This document shows positions 60,267 through 64,000 of a DNA stretch of 64,000 nt, piece by piece. The position numbers were made by a program, and so were the translations under genes. The notes under the pieces are model-generated. The model was given only the letters and a program-made list of their open reading frames with translations, was not told where the DNA came from and did no database searches. The DNA comes from Paenibacillus graminis (GTDB lineage: Bacteria; Bacillota; Bacilli; Paenibacillales; Paenibacillaceae): contig NZ_CP009287.1 in NCBI RefSeq assembly GCF_000758705.1, forward strand, positions 3,968,001 to 4,032,000. The letters are read 5' to 3'. The first letter of the stretch is position 1; every line of letters begins with the position of its first letter.

Positions 60267-60731
60267 TCAAATTAGAGTTTCCTCTTCAATTCCAAGCTTG
60301 TTGTACAGCTCGGTGCAGTAACCCTGGAGCTTAATCTCTAGCCTGCGGGCTTTATTCTTGAACCGCTTCAGTTCACGGATCATTTGTGCTCTGCCGGCCG
60401 GCGTGAAGGTTTCCTGAATCCGTTCCTTGAAATAGTCATGTACAATATGATTACGCTGCTTCCATACGGCCTGCAGCTGGTTGGTTTCCTCTTCCGAAAA
60501 AGGAAAGTGATGCTGGATTTCTTTGATGAGCTGGCCGAGTGAATTGCTCAGCTTACGCTGATACAGTTCCGCAAGATCCGCTTCTGTTGGCGTTTCCCCC
60601 TGAGACAGCTTTGTAAGCAGCAGCAGGTTGGTCAACTGCTGCTCCAATGCCTGGCAGTAATAGACGGCTAGGCCGAAATAAGCAAATAGCTCTTTGGATT
60701 GTTCACTCTCCGGTACTTGTGTATCCTTCAT
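60267..60731 (-). CDS. HEPN-like protein
   Basis: 154 residues from ATG 60731 (GGGAGGAACG upstream). Helical throughout. LFAYFGLAVYYCQALEQQLTNLLLLTKLS and KQRNHIVHDYF give the R-N-x-x-x-H pattern of HEPN domains, and the C-terminal half is helical and basic. Most HEPN proteins are RNases or nucleotide-binding helpers in defence or toxin systems. No partner (nucleotidyltransferase) gene is adjacent. Function unproven. Confidence 0.65.
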   Translation of the reverse strand: MKDTQVPESEQSKELFAYFGLAVYYCQALEQQLTNLLLLTKLSQGETPTEADLAELYQRKLSNSLGQLIKEIQHHFPFSEEETNQLQAVWKQRNHIVHDYFKERIQETFTPAGRAQMIRELKRFKNKARRLEIKLQGYCTELYNKLGIEEETLI

Positions 60732-60771
60732 CGTTCCTCCCATTCCTCCTTCTATCTATGAATTCGTGTCC

Positions 60772-61482
60772 TCACAAGCTTTTGCGGTCGTCCATCCGGC
60801 TGGAGCGGTATAAATAAAATCCGATTAACAGCATTATATAGACCAGTGCATGCAGGAAGGCCCCCATTACCCGCATCAAGGGCAAGCTATCGGCATTCAT
60901 CAGGACATCCATCACCGGAGCTGCCGGAGGAAGCAGGAGATGTACAAATGGGCCTGGGATGAGTGCGCTCATCTTGCCCGCACCAATGGAGATGATAAGA
61001 ACCGTAAGTAAAAGACCGGCAGCATAGCTGGTTTTGGGTACCCAGGCAGCCTGAAGGTACAGAGAGACAGCCATACCTAACAGACCCAGCAGGAAATGGC
61101 CGGCGAAGGCGAGTGTCATTCTGTATAGACCTGCCGGTTCATCAAAATGTCCGGTAAGCACCGGATAGGTTACAATCAGCAGGTCAAGCAGCAATATAAA
61201 CAGACCCAGGGTAAGCAATGTACCGAGGTTATATCTCCACTTGCTTCTTGCCTGAACTATCGATACCTGGCGCTGTACCGGATGCTCGTGATTCAGAAAG
61301 CTTAACCCCATCCAGGCAGAGCCGGCAAAAAGGATAATGGCTGTGGCTGCATAGCTGTTCATTACAGGATTAGGGGTATAGGAATAGAGGATCAATACCG
61401 CAATAATTGTACCGGCAACAGGCCCGAAGTACCGCTGGGAAGCCGTATAGCTGCGAAGCAAATAGACCATAAGCGCTCTCAT
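60772..61482 (-). CDS. ABC exporter permease
   Basis: 236 residues from ATG 61482, overlapping the ATPase stop by ATGA. Six transmembrane helices: YFGPVAGTIIAVLILYSYTP, YAATAIILFAGSAWMGLSFL, LLTLGLFILLLDLLIVTYPVL, AGHFLLGLLGMAVSLYLQAAW, AAGLLLTVLIISIGAG, ALVYIMLLIGFYLYRSS. No motif for a specific substrate. Works with the ATPase upstream. Possibly a YxlG-like permease. Confidence 0.82.
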   Translation of the reverse strand: MRALMVYLLRSYTASQRYFGPVAGTIIAVLILYSYTPNPVMNSYAATAIILFAGSAWMGLSFLNHEHPVQRQVSIVQARSKWRYNLGTLLTLGLFILLLDLLIVTYPVLTGHFDEPAGLYRMTLAFAGHFLLGLLGMAVSLYLQAAWVPKTSYAAGLLLTVLIISIGAGKMSALIPGPFVHLLLPPAAPVMDVLMNADSLPLMRVMGAFLHALVYIMLLIGFYLYRSSRMDDRKSL

Positions 61483-62447
61483 TCCGCAGCTCCCCCTTTG
61501 GCCGGCTTGGGGTCCATCCATTGCTCCAGGCCGCCTGTACTCAAACCGCCACATGGCTCTACAGACACTACTGATCCTCCTGCCTTCAGCACCCGGAGAA
61601 GATAGCCGTCTGCCGCTCCAGCCTCTATAGTCACTCTTAGATTGTCCCCGGAAGCACCATCCGGTTCCTTATGTATCGAAATAATCCCGGACATCCCCAA
61701 AATGTCCTCTTTACATTGCTCTGAAATGTTATTACAAACTATGTAAGCAGCGGGTGCAACCCGCATATTTTCTTCGCCATGGATAATCTTGACGGTTCTG
61801 CCAGCCTGCAGCACATGTACGTTGTCTGCCAGTGCTTCTACTGTCTCTGGCTCATGTATGGAGAACACCAGTGCTGTCCCCCTGCGTTTCAACTCCTGCA
61901 GCAGCCCAATCACTGTATGCTGCGCGGGAAGATCCAGACCTGACATCGGCTCGTCCAGCAGCAGCAGCTGCGGCTGTGTAAGCAGACTTTGAATCAAATT
62001 CACTTTTTGCAGCATTCCTTTGGAGAATCCGGCCATACTCTGCCTGCGGAACTCTTCCAGATGAAAGACACCCAGCAATTCTGTCACTCTGGCTTCTGCT
62101 GCAGCAGATGTAAGACCCGCGAGTTTGCCCATACAGAGCAAATATTGCTCTGCCGGCAATTTCAGCCCCGGAAAAGCTTCAGGGGCATATCCTATAATTA
62201 ATCTGCGCTCATACCGTACCAATGTGCCCGACGAAATCTTCGTCAATCCGGCAAGTATGGACAGCAGTGTGCTTTTGCCGGAACCGTTCCTTCCGATCAG
62301 AGCCGTAGCCGTTCCGGATTCCACGAGCAAGGACACTTCACTCAGCACAGGACGGCGGCCATAAAACTTCGTGGCACGGGTAAGCTCAATAAGTGGCGAA
62401 GCATTGCCCTCATCGCGCCTCTGTGTACTGAAACCTGCAAGGGTCAT
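61479..62447 (-). CDS. ABC exporter ATPase
   Basis: 322 residues. Walker A GRNGSGKST, Q-loop APEAFPG, signature FSKGMLQKVNL, Walker B LLLLDEPMSGLD, H-loop SIHEPETV. The C-terminal 100 residues are an additional domain (CNNISEQCKEDILGMSGIISIH). Exporter class similar to YxlF. Partner permease overlaps. ATG 62447. Confidence 0.85.
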   Translation of the reverse strand: MTLAGFSTQRRDEGNASPLIELTRATKFYGRRPVLSEVSLLVESGTATALIGRNGSGKSTLLSILAGLTKISSGTLVRYERRLIIGYAPEAFPGLKLPAEQYLLCMGKLAGLTSAAAEARVTELLGVFHLEEFRRQSMAGFSKGMLQKVNLIQSLLTQPQLLLLDEPMSGLDLPAQHTVIGLLQELKRRGTALVFSIHEPETVEALADNVHVLQAGRTVKIIHGEENMRVAPAAYIVCNNISEQCKEDILGMSGIISIHKEPDGASGDNLRVTIEAGAADGYLLRVLKAGGSVVSVEPCGGLSTGGLEQWMDPKPAKGGAAE

Positions 62448-62454
62448 TCCGTTA

Positions 62455-62604
62455 TCATCCCCTTAACGTTCTTCCTACACTTAATTCGCCGGGGCTGCAC
62501 CAATTTCCTTTTAAGATAAACAGATTGATTACTATGAAACCAAATAAAGCAAAAAACCAGATGCCCGCAGTATAAACTGCCGGAACCTCTGGTTTTGGGA
62601 TCAT
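62455..62604 (-). CDS. Possible small membrane protein before ABC ATPase
   Basis: 49 residues from ATG 62604: MIPKPEVPAVYTAGIWFFAL, then FGFIVINLFILKGNWCSPGE, and LSVGRTLRG. One transmembrane helix. It ends 7 bp before the ATPase start, so it would be in one operon. The ribosome site is poor (AAAAAGAGC), so coding is uncertain. In sigY-type operons small membrane proteins precede such ABC pairs. Confidence 0.4.
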   Translation of the reverse strand: MIPKPEVPAVYTAGIWFFALFGFIVINLFILKGNWCSPGELSVGRTLRG

Positions 62605-62641
62605 GCTCTTTTTCAATATATAAAAATGGATCGGTAACAAA

Positions 62642-62989
62642 CTAAGCGTACACTTCTACCGTATCGCTGATCAAACGGCAGGCTTTCGCAGCAGCACGGC
62701 AGGCGTTAATGCATTCCTGGCAATGTGTGTGTATATGTTTACTGCTCTCATCGGCACAGCGTTCGCAGATTTCTGCGCACAGGCGGAGAATTTCTGCAAC
62801 GAACGGACTTTGACGGGTCATGGCCTGCACAGCGAAGGAGCAGATATCCGCACATTCCCGGTCCAGTCTGATGCTTTCTCGAAGCGACGCAAGATCATAT
62901 TGTTTCAGGCTTGAGACGTAGCTATAGTTACAGGCGTTCATAGTTTGGATACAAGCATCGATGCACTCCTGATATTGAATTCGGGTCAT
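62642..62989 (-). CDS. Four-helix copper-binding protein (Csp-like)
   Basis: 115 residues. Cys residues are spread on helices in CxxxC patterns: YQECIDACIQTMNACNY, LDRECADICSFAVQ, LRLCAEICERCADES, HCQECINACRAAAKACRL. This matches the YhjQ/Csp family, cytosolic four-helix bundles that store Cu(I). The Cys line the core of the bundle. ATG 62989 has AGGAGG upstream. Same strand as the ABC pair. Confidence 0.9.
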   Translation of the reverse strand: MTRIQYQECIDACIQTMNACNYSYVSSLKQYDLASLRESIRLDRECADICSFAVQAMTRQSPFVAEILRLCAEICERCADESSKHIHTHCQECINACRAAAKACRLISDTVEVYA

Positions 62990-63081
62990 AGCCTTTAACC
63001 TCCTGCAATTTTTATAGGGTATGCCTATGTATTAACCTGCAAGAAAAGGAACGAACCATTCTCCCCGGGAGGGGAGCACGG

Positions 63082-64000
63082 CTACAAACTTCTTTTTACA
63101 ACAGCCGGCCTGGCCAGAATACGCTTCTCCAGCTGGAGAAGCCGGGTCCGCAATTCTAGGGAAGAAAAGTGTTCACCGATGAATACCGCCACATCCGGCA
63201 CTTCCCCCTGAGGAGTGATTTTCATAAAATCCGCCTCTCTGTAGGCATATTGGAAGAGAAAGCGGCTGGAGGTATCGCTGAACGTGACAATCCCCTTCGC
63301 GCGGTACACATCCCTTGGCAGCTCCTTCACAAACTGCTCAAATTCCTCACTGTTCACAGGGCGTTTGAAGTAGTGGGTATAGGCCATTACATGGTCATGG
63401 GAACCATGCACCGCAGCCCCAGTCTCACCTGCTTCACCGGCATATTCAGCCTGACCCTCTGCAGCCTGCACCTCATCTTCTTCCTGGAAGCGGGCTTCGG
63501 CATGGATGCCCCCCATCCCATCAAGCAGCGCTTCCGGCTCCAAATCACAGCGCACCGCAGGCAGGATTTCCGCATAGGCATTCCACTTGCGCAGGATTGC
63601 GGTGATCTCCTCCGCTTCCTGTGGGGTTACGCGGTCGGTTTTGTTCAGGATCAGCACCGATGCGCAGCGGATCTGCTCCTGCATCAGCCGGTAGGTCGAT
63701 CCTTGCTGGGACCGGTACAGCTCAATAAGATGTGCGGCATCCACGACCGTGATCAGACCTTTCAGCTCCACCAGCTGATACAAAGAGATTTCAGTAACCG
63801 CATCGACAATCTCCAGCGGGTTAGCGGCCCCGGTAGCTTCAATGACCACAACATCGGGTGACTCTTTTTTAATCAGTGTAGCCAGCTCTGTGCTGAGATC
63901 GCCGCGGATCGAGCAGCAGATGCAGCCCCCGAGCATTTCGGCCATCGGCACCGACTGTTCGACCAGCAGTCCGTCCAGGTTCACCTCTCCCAGCTCGTTC
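63082..64000 (-). CDS. CobW/COG0523 metal GTPase, N-terminus beyond right edge
   Basis: About 306 residues lie in the window; the frame continues past 64000 (NELGEVNLDGLLVEQS just at the edge), so the P-loop is missing. Visible: GGCICCSIRGDL (Cys-x-Cys-Cys metal motif), VIEATGAANPLEI, VVDAAHL, LNKTDRV (G4) and the C-terminal CobW_C domain (YRAKGIVTFSD...). Such proteins (ZagA, YciC types) bring zinc or other metals to client enzymes under starvation. A His/acidic linker lies before CobW_C (HGSHDH). The GTG in the frame at 63984 is not a start. Confidence 0.85.
   Translation of the reverse strand, partial: NELGEVNLDGLLVEQSVPMAEMLGGCICCSIRGDLSTELATLIKKESPDVVVIEATGAANPLEIVDAVTEISLYQLVELKGLITVVDAAHLIELYRSQQGSTYRLMQEQIRCASVLILNKTDRVTPQEAEEITAILRKWNAYAEILPAVRCDLEPEALLDGMGGIHAEARFQEEDEVQAAEGQAEYAGEAGETGAAVHGSHDHVMAYTHYFKRPVNSEEFEQFVKELPRDVYRAKGIVTFSDTSSRFLFQYAYREADFMKITPQGEVPDVAVFIGEHFSSLELRTRLLQLEKRILARPAVVKRSL

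Overview
The window looks like a low-to-mid GC endospore-forming Firmicute, most likely Paenibacillus or a close relative. The grounds are a divergent yneA/lexA pair with Bacillus-type SOS boxes, glnRA with a GlnR box, spoVK, cotE-mutS-mutL-miaA-hfq gene order, a bacillithiol reductase (YpdA family), strong GGAGG ribosome binding sites and frequent TTG/GTG starts. No rRNA, tRNA or CRISPR array was seen. Taxonomy is inferred from gene content, not from a search.

Layout. 1-5854: SOS control region (yneA, lexA, DUF896), an L,D-transpeptidase behind its own predicted LexA box, and small unassigned genes. 5918-15225: a decayed prophage of about 9.2 kb inserted into the 3' end of glnA, bounded by a 74-bp direct repeat. 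It keeps a tyrosine integrase, an ImmA/IrrE peptidase, a repressor fragment, an M15 endolysin, broken tail genes, a YolD-like gene with a LexA box, and an XRE switch facing two tiny membrane peptides. 15173-22779: glnA, glnR, a PLP enzyme, a 258-bp MITE-like element, hflX, spoVK, YdcF and DUF402 genes. 22980-33099: class A PBP, hfq, miaA, a methyltransferase, mutL and mutS. 33371-36755: second MITE copy, a GNAT fragment, a ten-unit hairpin array of about 50-bp period, a putative COOH-NH2 amidoligase, and cotE. 36980-43604: an HD-GYP protein, an aromatic-acid-exporter-like protein, a sulfonate/nitrate/thiamine-precursor type ABC importer and small unknowns. 43934-53819: azoreductase, RsgA-like GTPase with a structured leader, HAD phosphatase, ArsR-DUF2087 regulator, YpdA, UPF0756, a MerR gene with a 30-bp palindrome, and a homodimeric ABC exporter. 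54042-58840: HesB-like protein and a BmrC/BmrD-like heterodimeric exporter preceded by a 30-codon leader ORF and an attenuator. 59000-64000: YcaQ-like DNA glycosylase with a LexA box inside its promoter, a HEPN-like protein, an ABC exporter pair, a Csp-like copper protein and a CobW GTPase cut by the window edge.

How genes work together. Several loci point to one enlarged SOS regulon: lexA/yneA, an L,D-transpeptidase, a YolD-like gene and a YcaQ-like glycosylase all have GAACnnnnGTTC-type sites at promoters. The glnRA operon is under predicted GlnR control, and the prophage has replaced both the last codons of glnA and half of its terminator. The BmrCD-like exporter has leader-peptide/terminator architecture like that known for bmrBCD. 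The amidoligase sits between spore-coat gene cotE and mutS, which suggests but does not prove a spore role.
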